Source: an uncultured Caldimonas sp. (GTDB lineage: Bacteria; Pseudomonadota; Gammaproteobacteria; Burkholderiales; Burkholderiaceae). From it: a stretch of DNA of 47,465 nt. Made by a program: the position numbers and the translations under genes. The stretch spans positions 1 through 47,465 of the forward strand of contig NZ_CAMLJQ010000035.1 in assembly GCF_946480305.1 (NCBI RefSeq), written 5' to 3'. How positions within the stretch are numbered: the first letter of the stretch is position 1; each line of letters starts with the position of its first letter. Shown piece after piece: positions 9,043 through 19,360 of the stretch. Under the pieces are notes generated by a model. It made no database searches and had not been told where the DNA came from. It saw only the letters and a list, made by a program, of their open reading frames with translations.

Positions 9043-10749
9043 ATGAGCTTCAAACTGCCGGGACCGCTGGGTCTCGAGATGGCGTCCTTCCGCCCCCGCC
9101 TCGCCGACGCCTTGCGTGGCTACGACCGGCAGCGCTTCGCCTGCGACGTCTCTGCCGGCCTCACCGTGGGCATCGTCGCGCTGCCGCTGGCGATGGCGTT
9201 CGCGATCGCCAGCGGCGTGAAACCCGAGCAAGGCCTCTTCACCGCGATCATCGCGGGCTTTCTCATCTCGGCGCTCGGCGGCTCCAACGTGCAGATCGGC
9301 GGGCCTGCCGGTGCGTTCATCGTCATCGTCTACGGCATCGTGCAGCGCGACGGGCTGGGCAACCTGCTCGTCGCGACGGTCCTGGCCGGCGCCTTGCTGT
9401 TCCTGATGGGGCTGTTCAAGCTCGGCGTGTTGGTGCGCTACATACCGGTGACGATCGTGATCGGCTTCACCAACGGGATCGCCGTGCTGATCGCGCTGTC
9501 GCAGGTGAAAGACCTGTTCGGCCTGTCGATCGACAAGCTCCCGGCCAACTTCTTCGCCCAGATCGAGGTGCTGGCGCAGCACGCCGGTACCGTCAACCCG
9601 GTTGCCGTGGCGATCGGCCTGGCGTGCCTGGCCATCGTCGTCGTCTGGCCCAAGCTCTACGAGCTGCCGCTGGGGCCCGCGTTCGCGCGCAGTTCCCGCG
9701 GCCAGCTCTGGTTGCGTCGCGTTGCTCGGCTGCCGGGAACAATCGTCGCGCTGTCGCTCGCCACCATCGCCACCGTGGCGCTGCAACTGCCGGTCGAAAC
9801 CATCGGCTCGCGCTTCGGTGGCATCCCGCAGTCGCTGCCGGGCTTCGAATTCCCCGGCTTCACGTGGGACGGCAATCGCCAGCTGTTCATCAACACGCTG
9901 ACGATCGCACTGCTCGGCGCCATCGAATCGCTGCTGTGCGCACGCGTGGCCGACAACATGACCGAGCTGCCGCGACACGACCCCAACCAGGAGCTGATGG
10001 CGCAGGGCGTCGCCAACGTGGTGACTCCGTTCTTCGGCGGTATCCCCGCCACCGGCACGATCGCGCGGACCGTCACCAACGTTCGCTCCGGCGCGGCCAC
10101 GCCGGTGGCCGGCATCGTGCACGCGGCCACCCTGCTGCTCGTGGTGCTCGTGGCCGCGCCGCTGGCCGCGCACGTGCCGCTGGCCGCGCTGGCGGGCATC
10201 CTGATGTTCGTGGCATGGAACATGGGCGAATGGCGCGAATTCGCGCGGTTGAAGCAGTTCACGCTGCCCTACCGCGTCACGCTGGTGGGCACCTTTGCGC
10301 TCACGGTGCTCTTCGATCTCACCGTGGCGGTGGAAGTGGGCCTGGTGATGGCCTGCGTGTTCTTCATCTACCGCATGAGCGTGCTGTTCCGCGTGGCGCC
10401 ACTGCCGCTGCCCGCGGCCGGCAAAGGCGTGCAGGCCCTGAGTCTCTATGGCTCTCTGTTCTTCGGCGCGGTGGCGAAGGTGGAAGAGGTCGCCGACCAG
10501 CTGCGGCCCGACACGCAGGTGCTGATCCTCGAGATGAACCGGCTGATCTCGATGGACACCACCGGGCTCGATGCACTGGAGCAGTTGCACCGCGACCTCG
10601 AACGCAAGGGCGTGCGGCTGCTGTTGTGCGAGCTGAACGACCAGCCGCGCAGCCTGATGCGGCGCTCGGGCTTTGCCGCGCGCATCGGCGAGCACCACAT
10701 CGTCGACAACCTCGGTGAGGCGCTCGCGGTGGCGCATCAGGTGGCGTAG
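9043..10749 (+). CDS. SulP-family anion transporter with C-terminal STAS domain
   Basis: About 568 residues. The N-terminal part has 10-12 hydrophobic segments, starting with DVSAGLTVGIVALPLAMAFA, followed by GGSNVQIGGPAGAFIVIVYG, the signature of the SulP core (TM1/TM3 half-helix region). The C-terminal 110 residues form a STAS domain with the LEMNRLISMDTTGLDAL loop, where anti-sigma-antagonist homologues carry the phosphorylatable Ser/Thr. Family members carry sulfate, bicarbonate or dicarboxylates; no carbonic anhydrase or sulfate-assimilation gene lies next to it, so the substrate is open. Start set at the ATG at 9043, giving a short cytoplasmic lead-in; an ATG at 9079 is a possible alternative. 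Divergent from the glycerate kinase gene, with a 156-bp gap in which no clear promoter was recognised. Confidence 0.88.
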   Translation: MSFKLPGPLGLEMASFRPRLADALRGYDRQRFACDVSAGLTVGIVALPLAMAFAIASGVKPEQGLFTAIIAGFLISALGGSNVQIGGPAGAFIVIVYGIVQRDGLGNLLVATVLAGALLFLMGLFKLGVLVRYIPVTIVIGFTNGIAVLIALSQVKDLFGLSIDKLPANFFAQIEVLAQHAGTVNPVAVAIGLACLAIVVVWPKLYELPLGPAFARSSRGQLWLRRVARLPGTIVALSLATIATVALQLPVETIGSRFGGIPQSLPGFEFPGFTWDGNRQLFINTLTIALLGAIESLLCARVADNMTELPRHDPNQELMAQGVANVVTPFFGGIPATGTIARTVTNVRSGAATPVAGIVHAATLLLVVLVAAPLAAHVPLAALAGILMFVAWNMGEWREFARLKQFTLPYRVTLVGTFALTVLFDLTVAVEVGLVMACVFFIYRMSVLFRVAPLPLPAAGKGVQALSLYGSLFFGAVAKVEEVADQLRPDTQVLILEMNRLISMDTTGLDALEQLHRDLERKGVRLLLCELNDQPRSLMRRSGFAARIGEHHIVDNLGEALAVAHQVA

Positions 10750-10783
10750 GCGGGTTGTCGGGCATTTGGGGCGTGGGAGCGGG

Positions 10784-10882
10784 CGGACGGCAGGGCGCGC
10801 AGGCGCGGGACGTCAAGGAGGAGGCGGCGGCCACAAGGCCGACGCCGGGGGACAGTCCCGCGCCTGCGTACCTCGCCGTCCG
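10784..10882. repeat. Long imperfect hairpin between convergent genes
   Basis: Nested inverted repeats fold nearly all of this stretch into one hairpin. A perfect 14-bp pair (CGCAGGCGCGGGAC at 10798-10811 with its complement at 10855-10868) is flanked outside by an 8-bp pair (CGGACGGC at 10784-10791 with 10875-10882). The inner stem of GGCGGCGGCC with GGCCGACGCC (one mismatch) closes on an ACAA loop. It lies between the stop of the SulP gene and the stop of the convergent CYTH-CHAD gene. There is no T-tract. It could be a bidirectional terminator, an mRNA 3'-end stabiliser or a copy of a dispersed palindromic element. Confidence 0.6.
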
Positions 10883-10924
10883 TCCCACGAGCCCCGCCCT
10901 CCCCCTCGCCCCGGAAGAGCCCCC

Positions 10925-12388
10925 CTACTTCCAGAACTTCGGCGCCTCCGCCAAAGCCGCAAGGCTGTCGCGACACGCCGGCAGCAGCGCCTCACGGCGC
11001 GCGGTGAGCCAGCCCAGCGCATACAGGCTGGAAGCGTCGGTGCGCCCCAGGAGCAACAGGCGCGCGGTACACACGTCGTTGAAATCCCCGAACGCCTGCT
11101 GCGCCGACGCGAGCGCCTTCACGTACTTGCGCACGCCCTTCGAAGCAAACAGGCTGCCGACGGCGTCGACCGCATAGCGCATCCGCTTGATGCGCTTGCG
11201 CAGGGCATGCCGTTCGGCGTCTTCCATCGCGTCGAAGCGGTCCACGCTGGCGGCCAGGTCGCGATGCCAGCGCTTCAGGCGCTTCGCAGCCAGCGGCTTC
11301 AGCGCGACGCCGCCTTCGGTGGGCAGTTCACGGTACGCGCCTGCCATCAGTTCGAGCCACAGGGTCTGGACTGGCTCGGCCCGCAACGGCTGGGCGAGCG
11401 AGGTGTTGTCGTCGGCTTCCCAGGTGCAGGGCGGCAGGCCGGCCTCGCGCCACACCGGGGTCAGCAGTGCCGCGATCACGTCGGCATCCCGTGCCGCGCC
11501 GAGCTGCTGGAACACGGCGCGTGCCGCCTGTGCAAGAGGCTGCATTTCGGGCACGCCGGGCCAGCCTTGGAAGAAGCGCGCCGCGGCCCGGAACCGGCGC
11601 AGGCCCACGCGCAACTGGTGCACGTGCTCCACCAGGCTGGCCGTGTGGGCCGGGGCCTGCGGACACGCCAGCTCGCTTGCGTTGGGCAACAGGTGCCGCA
11701 GCGAAGCACGCACGACCGCCTGCCACCCCTGCCCCACGGTGGCTTCGGCGGGCAGTTCGATCGACGCGGCTCGCGCGGGCGCGCCGATGGCCTCCCCGCG
11801 TGCCAGCCTGTCACCCCGTTCGGCCTTCGATCGCACGTCGATCCACAGGCCGTGCTGCCGGGCCCAGCGGCGGGCGGTCTGCAGCACGACGTGCGGCGTG
11901 CCTTCGACCAGTTCGATCTCCAGCTCGCACACCGGCAGTCGCTGCTCGCCCGCGACGATGTGACCCACGTCGAGCGCCAGCTCCACCTGTTGCCGGCCGA
12001 CGCGCAGCACACGCGTGCGCCGCAGGATGTCGGTGCGGTAGGTCTCGATCAACGGCAGGCCCGTCTCGGCCAGCAGCGACAGCAGCCGGTCCCCGCCCGA
12101 CGTGCCCGCATGCCGCGCGGGGTCGACGGCGTCCTGCGGGCCGATGACCACGTTGTGCTCGAACCGCGTGAGTGCGTCGTCGCCGGCCGCCTTGAGCGTC
12201 TGCACCCTGCGACGGCCCTCCTGTCGCACGCGCAACGCGATGCCCGCGCGCGCCAGGTGGCGCTGCGCCGTATCGAAGTAGGCCGCCCTCAAGCGCGTGC
12301 GCCGGTGCGTCTGCCCTTGCGAGAGCGCGGCGTCGATCGACGCCAGCTCGTGTGGCGGGACCTGCAACTTGATTTCGAGTTCCTGCAT
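10925..12388 (-). CDS. CYTH-CHAD domain protein (inorganic triphosphatase-like)
   Basis: 487 residues starting MQELEIKLQVP, where E3-L-E5-I-K7 is the ExExK motif of the CYTH triphosphate-tunnel metalloenzymes. The CYTH domain spans about residues 1-205, with tunnel residues such as RRTRLRAAYFDT and the RQEG...QTLK segment. The rest (about 225-487) is a CHAD domain: helical, with conserved histidines and basic patches (VHQLRVGLRRFRAAARFF, RHALRKRIKRMRYAVDAV). E. coli YgiF has this architecture and hydrolyses inorganic triphosphate; CHAD domains bind polyphosphate. A role in polyphosphate or triphosphate metabolism is the family expectation. The ATG at 12388 is chosen because the motif begins at once after it. 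Convergent with the SulP gene across the long hairpin. Confidence 0.9.
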   Translation of the reverse strand: MQELEIKLQVPPHELASIDAALSQGQTHRRTRLRAAYFDTAQRHLARAGIALRVRQEGRRRVQTLKAAGDDALTRFEHNVVIGPQDAVDPARHAGTSGGDRLLSLLAETGLPLIETYRTDILRRTRVLRVGRQQVELALDVGHIVAGEQRLPVCELEIELVEGTPHVVLQTARRWARQHGLWIDVRSKAERGDRLARGEAIGAPARAASIELPAEATVGQGWQAVVRASLRHLLPNASELACPQAPAHTASLVEHVHQLRVGLRRFRAAARFFQGWPGVPEMQPLAQAARAVFQQLGAARDADVIAALLTPVWREAGLPPCTWEADDNTSLAQPLRAEPVQTLWLELMAGAYRELPTEGGVALKPLAAKRLKRWHRDLAASVDRFDAMEDAERHALRKRIKRMRYAVDAVGSLFASKGVRKYVKALASAQQAFGDFNDVCTARLLLLGRTDASSLYALGWLTARREALLPACRDSLAALAEAPKFWK

Positions 12389-12467
12389 GGCGGGCGGCGT
12401 GATGGGCGGGACGGCCCGGATTATCGAACCCGGGCGCGCAAGACGGGCCCCTCGGCCTGCCAGCCTC

Positions 12468-13259
12468 TCAGCCGACCATCGCGCTGCGATATCGGGAGGG
12501 CGCGACGCCGAAGCAGCGTCGGAACCAACGCGAGAAATGCGCCTGGTCGGCGAAGCCGCACACCACGGCCACCTCGGCGGGCATGTGACCGTCTCGCAGC
12601 ATCGCCTTCGCCCGCGAGATGCGTGCGAGCCGCGCATAGTGCCCTGGCGCCATGCCGACCGCGCGACGGAACAGCCGATGCACGTGCTCGCGCGACAGCC
12701 CCATCTCGCGCGCGAGCACCGGCAGGTCGGGGGGCACCGCCGCGTCTGCCTGCAGCAGGCGTCGCAGCGTCTCGACGCGAGGGTCGGCGTGCGGTTGGCC
12801 GCCTTGCGCGGGTGCGCGCTGGGCTGCCAGCGTCAGGATGCGCTCCAGCAAGCAGGTCAGCTCGGGGCCCGGGCCGGCCACGCGGGCCCCGAGCTCGACG
12901 GCCAGCCCGGGCGCGTGCCACACCGCACACCAGGGGGACGCCGCCGGCACGGCCAGTGGCTGGACCGCGGCGGCCACCCAGCGGACGGGCAGGTAGGTCA
13001 TGACCATCTCGAAGCGTCCGGCGCTGGCACCGGCGGTGTGCAAGGCACGCGGCGCCATCACCACCAGATCGCCGGCGGCCGCCCGGTACGCGCGTCCCTC
13101 GCACGCGAACTCGCAGGTGCCGGCCAGGATGGCGCCGACGCTCCACTCCTCGTGCGCATGCAGCGCGAAGCGGGCCTCGGGCTCGGTGGCGAGCAAGGCT
13201 TCGGCCGGTTCGCTGCCCGGCAACGGCAGTGGCTTCACACGGGAAAGGGTGGCGTTCAC
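12468..13259 (-). CDS. AraC-family transcriptional regulator
   Basis: 263 residues from a GTG at 13259. The N-terminal half is a cupin-like sensor domain (FALHAHEEWSVGAILAGTCE, with the His-containing beta-barrel motif). The C-terminal 100 residues hold two helix-turn-helix units: LAREMGLSREHVHRLFRRAVG and VAVVCGFADQAHFSRWFRRCFG followed by PSRYR, the AraC signature. The GTG overlaps the stop of the upstream DUF2000 gene (GTGA at 13256-13259), showing translational coupling, so this regulator is made with the decarboxylase-like enzyme and DUF2000 protein. It probably controls the operon in response to a small ligand bound by the cupin (inference). Confidence 0.9.
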   Translation of the reverse strand: MNATLSRVKPLPLPGSEPAEALLATEPEARFALHAHEEWSVGAILAGTCEFACEGRAYRAAAGDLVVMAPRALHTAGASAGRFEMVMTYLPVRWVAAAVQPLAVPAASPWCAVWHAPGLAVELGARVAGPGPELTCLLERILTLAAQRAPAQGGQPHADPRVETLRRLLQADAAVPPDLPVLAREMGLSREHVHRLFRRAVGMAPGHYARLARISRAKAMLRDGHMPAEVAVVCGFADQAHFSRWFRRCFGVAPSRYRSAMVG

Positions 13260-13663
13260 CGCAGCAAGGGTAACGCGCCGGTCAGTCGCCGGACCCACGC
13301 GGGCGGGCCTGCGAGGCCGATGCCGAGCATCGGTTCGGCCATGTGGTCGGTGGTGGCGTGGCGCTCCCAGTATTCGGCCGCGGAGTGCATCGCCTGCGCA
13401 TACCGCGGGAAGACGACGCAACTGGCGTCGGGCGGACGTTGCTTCAGGCTCTGCAGCTGTTGCGCCAAGCCCGCGCCGTCGGTGCTCAGCACGGCGATCG
13501 GCAGCGACGAGCTCCCCAGGCTTTCAAAGCCCGCTGCATCACGCAGGGGCTGCGACGCGAGGCCCGGTCTTGCACCGGCCAGGCCGGCGGCGATGCACGC
13601 GGCGATGTTGGCGGCCTCCCCCGGTGGCAGCGAGGCTTCGACGACGATGCAAAGGCGCGTCAT
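13256..13663 (-). CDS. DUF2000 family protein
   Basis: A 135-residue protein beginning MTRLCIVVEASLPPGEAANIAACIAAGL, the typical DUF2000 opening: a hydrophobic beta strand, a L-P-P-G-x-x-A-N turn, then a helix. The middle has SLPIAVLSTDGAGLAQQL and the end WVRRLTGALPLL. DUF2000 proteins have a peptidyl-tRNA-hydrolase-like fold and no firmly assigned reaction. The gene is stitched into an operon on both sides by 4-bp overlaps: ATGA with the decarboxylase-like gene and GTGA with the araC-type gene. Function unknown; its context suggests a supporting role to the enzyme or regulator. Confidence 0.8.
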   Translation of the reverse strand: MTRLCIVVEASLPPGEAANIAACIAAGLAGARPGLASQPLRDAAGFESLGSSSLPIAVLSTDGAGLAQQLQSLKQRPPDASCVVFPRYAQAMHSAAEYWERHATTDHMAEPMLGIGLAGPPAWVRRLTGALPLLR

Positions 13664-14436
13664 GCGTCCACCGCTCCGAGCACGCTCAAGGCCGCCCACC
13701 CGGCGCTCGCCTGCGTGGCCTGCAGGGGCCCGAGCAGCGCCAGCTCCTCGCGCGGGTGCGGCGCCACGCTCAAGTCGGCCGCAGCACGGTGCCACCGGGT
13801 CGCAAGACGCTGGGCGAGGTCCGACCGCACGAAGCGCGGCGTGGGCCGCTGCTGTGGCGCGCAGAGATCGGGCCAGGCCACGGCACCGACCGTCGGCGCG
13901 GCCAGGAAGCCGAGCGGCGGCGCCGTCTCGCCATCGAGGGTCAGGCGGGCCTCCAGCAACCGTCGGTCCTTGACGCACAGGCTGGCGCCCAGGCACGTGC
14001 CTGTCGTCAACGGGGCGGCCGCGACGTGATCCAGCGGCAGGCTTCGGGTCAGCCAGGTGCTGCCCATCTTCTTCGGCCAGCCCTGCAGCAGCCCGCGCAC
14101 CATGGAGATGTCCTGGTCGACGTAGATGAACGGGCAGTAGTTCAGCCGCTCGCCGGTGGCCGACTCGAACTCGAGCACGACGATGGTTTCGCGGTACTGC
14201 GCATACACGGGGTCGCACAGCTCGTCGCCGCCGTCGCTGCAGGCCTGCCACTCGGCGAAGTGGATGCAGCCGGTGCCGGTGAGCCGGCCACGCTCGGGCG
14301 GCAGCAACTGCTCGCCGTGCGCCGGGCTGCACGAAAAGCCGACGTTGAGCAGCCAGCCGGCGTAGTGCCAGGGCGGCGGCGGCAGCAGTGCGCTGCGACC
14401 GGAGGCGGTCCACGGGGCAGTGAAACTTTGGTACAT
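13660..14436 (-). CDS. Acetoacetate decarboxylase-like family protein
   Basis: About 258 residues from the ATG at 14436, which has AGGA about 8 nt upstream; an in-frame ATG 27 nt further upstream is less well supported. The segment LLQGWPKKMGSTWLT matches the region of acetoacetate decarboxylase that holds the Schiff-base lysine and its neighbouring lysine; here these are K122 and K123. YCPFIYVDQDISMVRG just before it fits the family's E/D-rich strand leading to the active site. Family members include true decarboxylases and relatives acting as aldolase-dehydratases or lactonases, so the substrate cannot be called. First gene of a minus-strand operon with DUF2000 and AraC-type genes, each joined by overlapping stop/start codons. 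Confidence 0.75.
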   Translation of the reverse strand: MYQSFTAPWTASGRSALLPPPPWHYAGWLLNVGFSCSPAHGEQLLPPERGRLTGTGCIHFAEWQACSDGGDELCDPVYAQYRETIVVLEFESATGERLNYCPFIYVDQDISMVRGLLQGWPKKMGSTWLTRSLPLDHVAAAPLTTGTCLGASLCVKDRRLLEARLTLDGETAPPLGFLAAPTVGAVAWPDLCAPQQRPTPRFVRSDLAQRLATRWHRAAADLSVAPHPREELALLGPLQATQASAGWAALSVLGAVDA

Positions 14437-14600
14437 GGCGGGGTCCTGGAATGAAACGGCCAAGCCGGCAGGCTACGCAGTGCGGCCCCCGCCGTCTTGA
14501 ACGCCAGTGACATCCGCCACACCCAGGGACGCCGGCGCGGTGCAGCCGGCCCGGTAAAATCGCCGGCTTCACTGCAGCGGCCGCCGGCCGCGCCACTGCC

Positions 14601-14810
14601 ATGCCTCTGTTCTGGAAACCCTACAAGTCCGAAATCACGCAGTTCATCGAGGAACTGAAGGCCAAGAACCCCAAGCTGGAAGACGAGCAGCGCAACGGCC
14701 GCTCGCTGCTGTGGGACCGCGAGCTGGACCGCGACGCGCTCACCGAGTACCAGGCCGCCCGCGTGCCGCAGCAGCCCTACGTCTACCAGACGAAAAGCTC
14801 GTCGAACTGA
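14601..14810 (+). CDS. DUF3460 family small protein
   Basis: 69 residues, acidic/basic mixed and helical, opening MPLFWKPYKSEITQFIEELK and ending with a short Tyr-containing tail. This matches the small DUF3460 proteins of betaproteobacteria, which commonly sit directly in front of scpA. A possible sigma-70 -10 element, TAAAAT, lies at 14555-14560, 40 nt before the ATG; no convincing -35 was seen. The gene ends 24 nt before the GTG of scpA, so they are likely co-transcribed. Function unknown. Confidence 0.85.
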   Translation: MPLFWKPYKSEITQFIEELKAKNPKLEDEQRNGRSLLWDRELDRDALTEYQAARVPQQPYVYQTKSSSN

Positions 14811-14833
14811 GCGCACGGCCCGGGCTCGCCAGC

Positions 14834-15706
14834 GTGACGAACGATCTTCCGGCGCCTGAGGTGCCCGAGCTGCCCGCGCCCGAAGCGCAGGCGGGGGGCG
14901 ACACGGGCCTGCCCGAGGTGGTCGACACCGTCGCGGTCGCCAGGTTGTATGGCGCACCGCTGTTCCAGCTGCCGCAGGATCTCTACATCCCGCCGGACGC
15001 GCTGGAGATCTTTCTCGAAGCCTTCGAAGGCCCGCTCGATCTGCTGCTGTACCTGATCCGCAAGCAGAACTTCAACATCCTCGACATCCCGCTGGCCGAC
15101 GTCACGCGCCAGTACCTGAGCTACGTCGACCAGATCCGCGCCACCAACCTCGAGCTCGCCTCCGAGTACCTGCTGATGGCCGCGATGCTGATCGAGATCA
15201 AGTCGCGGATGCTGCTGCCGCCCAAGAAGACCGAGGAGGGGCAGGAGCCGGAAGACCCGCGCGCCGAACTGGTGCGCCGCCTGCTCGAATACGAGCAGAT
15301 GAAGCTCGCCGCCGCCAAGCTCGACCAGCTGCCGCTGCTGGGCCGCGACTTCCTGCGGGCCCAGGTCTACATCGAGCAATCGCTCAAGCCGCGCTTCCCG
15401 GACGTGAGCGTGGGCGAGCTGCGCGAGGCGTGGCTCGACATCCTCAAGCGCGCCAGGCTGACGCAGCACCACAAGATCACGCGCGAGGAACTGTCGGTGC
15501 GCGAGCACATGAGCATGGTGCTGCGCACCTTGCAGGGCCGGCGCTTCGTCGAGTTCCAGGACCTGTTCGACCCCACCCGCGGGCCGCAGGTGTTGGTGGT
15601 CACCTTCATCGCGATGCTGGAGCTGTCTCGCGAGCGCTTGATCGAGGTGACGCAGGCCGAGGCCTTCGCACCCATCTACGTGCGGCTCGCCTACCAGCCT
15701 GCCTGA
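14834..15706 (+). CDS. scpA: Segregation and condensation protein A
   Basis: 290 residues with the ScpA hallmark near the N-terminus: LEAFEGPLDLLLYLIRKQ, followed by NILDIPLADVTRQYLSYV and a helical EYLLMAAMLIEIKSRMLLPP stretch. ScpA is the kleisin that bridges Smc heads together with ScpB in chromosome condensation. The C-terminal winged helix (LVVTFIAMLELSRERLIEVTQAE) that binds the Smc head is present. Start taken as the GTG at 14834, since upstream codons in this frame overlap the DUF3460 gene and lack a start with a ribosome site; the true start is uncertain by some residues. No scpB or smc gene is in the window. Confidence 0.92.
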   Translation: MTNDLPAPEVPELPAPEAQAGGDTGLPEVVDTVAVARLYGAPLFQLPQDLYIPPDALEIFLEAFEGPLDLLLYLIRKQNFNILDIPLADVTRQYLSYVDQIRATNLELASEYLLMAAMLIEIKSRMLLPPKKTEEGQEPEDPRAELVRRLLEYEQMKLAAAKLDQLPLLGRDFLRAQVYIEQSLKPRFPDVSVGELREAWLDILKRARLTQHHKITREELSVREHMSMVLRTLQGRRFVEFQDLFDPTRGPQVLVVTFIAMLELSRERLIEVTQAEAFAPIYVRLAYQPA

Positions 15707-15734
15707 GTTAGAGGGACACCTCGACTCAGGTGTC
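15702..15734 (+). promoter_or_regulatory. Two overlapping, mutually exclusive hairpins between scpA and panB
   Basis: CCTGAGT (15702-15708) pairs perfectly with ACTCAGG (15724-15730), and GACACCT (15715-15721) pairs perfectly with AGGTGTC (15728-15734). The right arms overlap, so only one stem can form at a time. The first stem includes the scpA stop codon. No strong T-run follows. This could be a weak terminator for scpA or an alternative-structure leader. A -10-like TAGAAT lies downstream at 15768-15773. Confidence 0.4.
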
Positions 15735-15804
15735 TTGTGCGTTGCAGCAAGCGCCACGCCCGCTCGCTAGAATCCGCTCCACCTTCGCTGCCCCCAACGG
15801 TGCC

Positions 15805-17548
<1,744 letters not shown>

Positions 17549-17559
17549 ACGCCTGAGCG

Positions 17560-19167
17560 TCAGGCAAAGGCGAGTTCGCCGGGCACGGCGGGCGCGGCGC
17601 TCGCACCTGCCTGCCCGCGAGCTGTCGCGACCGCGTCGTCCGCCACCTTGAACGCGCTGACGGCCTGAGCGAGGCCGACGGCCTGCTCGCTGAGGCTCTC
17701 GGAGGCTGCAGCCGATTCCTCGACCAGCGCCGCGTTCTGCTGGGTCATCTGGTCCAGCCCCTGCATCGCCGAGCTGACCTCCTCCAGCCCGCGGCTCTGC
17801 TCCGCGGTGGCGCTGCTGATCTCGCCGATGATGTCGCTCACCCGCACCACGGCCGTGACGATGTCGCGCATGGTGTCGCCGGCGCCGCTGACGAGGCGGC
17901 TGCCCGCGTCCACCCGCTCGACGTTGGCGGAGATGAGGCTCTTGATCTCCTTGGCCGCCTGGGCGCTGCGCTGGGCGAGGTTGCGCACCTCGCCTGCCAC
18001 CACGCCGAAGCCGCGCCCCTGGTCGCCGGCGCGTGCGGCTTCGACCGCCGCGTTGAGCGCCAGAATGTTGGTCTGGAAGGCAATGCCGTCGATGACGCCG
18101 AGGATGTCGGTGACCTTCTTGCTCGACGCATCGATCGCCTGCATCGTCGAGATCACCTCGGCCACCACCGAGCCGCCGCGCCGGGCCACCTCGGAGGCCG
18201 TGCCGGCCAGCTGGTTGGCCTGCATGCTGGCTTCGGCGTTCTGCTTCACGGTTTCGGTGAGCGACTGCAGCGAGTGCGTCGCGGCCTGCAGGTTGGCGGC
18301 CTGGCGCTCGGTGCGTTGCGAGAGCTCATGGTTGCCGGTCGCGATTTCGGCCGAGGTGTCCTGCATCACGCCGGCAGCGCCCTGGATGCGGGTGACGATA
18401 CCGGTGAGCTGCTCGACCATGCCGCGCAGCGCGCGCATCAGGTCGCCCACCTCGTCTTCCGAATCGCAGTCGAACTGCACGTTCAGCTCGCCGCGTGCGA
18501 TGCGCTGCGCAATGCGCGAGGCGTGCCGCACCGGACGCACCAGCCGGCGCGCCATCACGAGGCTGGTACCGATGGTCACCAGCAACGCCACGCCGCACAG
18601 GCTCCAGGTCGCCCACTGGATGAGATCCACGTTCCGCGCCACCACCGAGGTCTGTTCGGCCACGCGCGCGGACTGGCGCGCGGCCAGCTCGGTGAGCTGC
18701 TTGTCGAGATCCTGGTAGGCCTGGTCGGCAGGCTTCATCGAGCTGATGGCGATGTTGATGTCGACCAGCAGCATGTCGAGCGCCACGTCGGCGGCGTTGC
18801 CATACCGTTTGAACTTGCTCTCCAGCGGGTCGGCGGCGTCGTCGCTGGTCTGTATCACCGCCTGGTCGAGCTGCGTGGTGCGCGCACTCACCGCGTTGAT
18901 CTTCTGCTGGATCTCCTCGCGCAGCGCTTTGAGCGCTGCATCGTCCGAGACCTTTGCCAGCGTGATCTGCCGGTAAAGGTAGGAGTGCACCTCGCCCAGC
19001 GCGACGCGGACCTCGAGCAGGCCGGACTGGTTCGCGATCTCCTTGCCGATGAGCCCGCTGGTCGACGACTGCTGGTAGCGCAGCGCCAACGCGGACATGA
19101 CGCCCATCGCCGCGATCAGCACGACCGCCACGGACGGAGCAAGCAGGAACTTGTGCCAGAGTTTCAT
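17560..19167 (-). CDS. Methyl-accepting chemotaxis protein
   Basis: 535 residues with a GAGGAGG ribosome site 8 nt before the ATG at 19167. TM1 (LLAPSVAVVLIAAMGVMSALAL) and TM2 (WSLCGVALLVTIGTSLVMA, about residue 195) enclose a four-helix-bundle periplasmic sensor of about 165 residues. A HAMP domain (VRHASRIAQRIARGELNV) is followed by the long signalling coiled coil, whose tip contains the invariant GIAFQTNILALNAAVEAARAG and VVAGEVRNLAQRSAQAAKEI. There is no C-terminal CheR/CheB-docking pentapeptide (NWETF-like), so adaptation would need help from other receptors. The ligand is unknown. No che genes are nearby. The 193-bp gap upstream (19168-19360) shows no gene or motif that I recognise. 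Confidence 0.94.
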   Translation of the reverse strand: MKLWHKFLLAPSVAVVLIAAMGVMSALALRYQQSSTSGLIGKEIANQSGLLEVRVALGEVHSYLYRQITLAKVSDDAALKALREEIQQKINAVSARTTQLDQAVIQTSDDAADPLESKFKRYGNAADVALDMLLVDINIAISSMKPADQAYQDLDKQLTELAARQSARVAEQTSVVARNVDLIQWATWSLCGVALLVTIGTSLVMARRLVRPVRHASRIAQRIARGELNVQFDCDSEDEVGDLMRALRGMVEQLTGIVTRIQGAAGVMQDTSAEIATGNHELSQRTERQAANLQAATHSLQSLTETVKQNAEASMQANQLAGTASEVARRGGSVVAEVISTMQAIDASSKKVTDILGVIDGIAFQTNILALNAAVEAARAGDQGRGFGVVAGEVRNLAQRSAQAAKEIKSLISANVERVDAGSRLVSGAGDTMRDIVTAVVRVSDIIGEISSATAEQSRGLEEVSSAMQGLDQMTQQNAALVEESAAASESLSEQAVGLAQAVSAFKVADDAVATARGQAGASAAPAVPGELAFA

Positions 19168-19360
19168 CGGGTAGCCTCCTCGGCTCGTAACCTTGTTTCG
19201 GCGACAGCTTCTCGGGCTGGCGGGTGTGACGGCCTTCACGCCATGGGCGGGGCAGCACGGCACTCTCGGGGATATCGACCAGGCCGGCCGGAACTTGATG
19301 CGCCGCGCGACGAGCGGCGAGGGCCCGTGCGGCTTGCCACGAAGAACCGTGCGCGGGAGG

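Noticed and set aside
8887..10737. Upstream continuation of the glycerate kinase frame, open for a further 600 codons antisense to the SulP gene
   Set aside because: The family similarity starts at the ATG at 8886; the extension is His/Gln/Arg-rich antisense sequence of the transporter gene.
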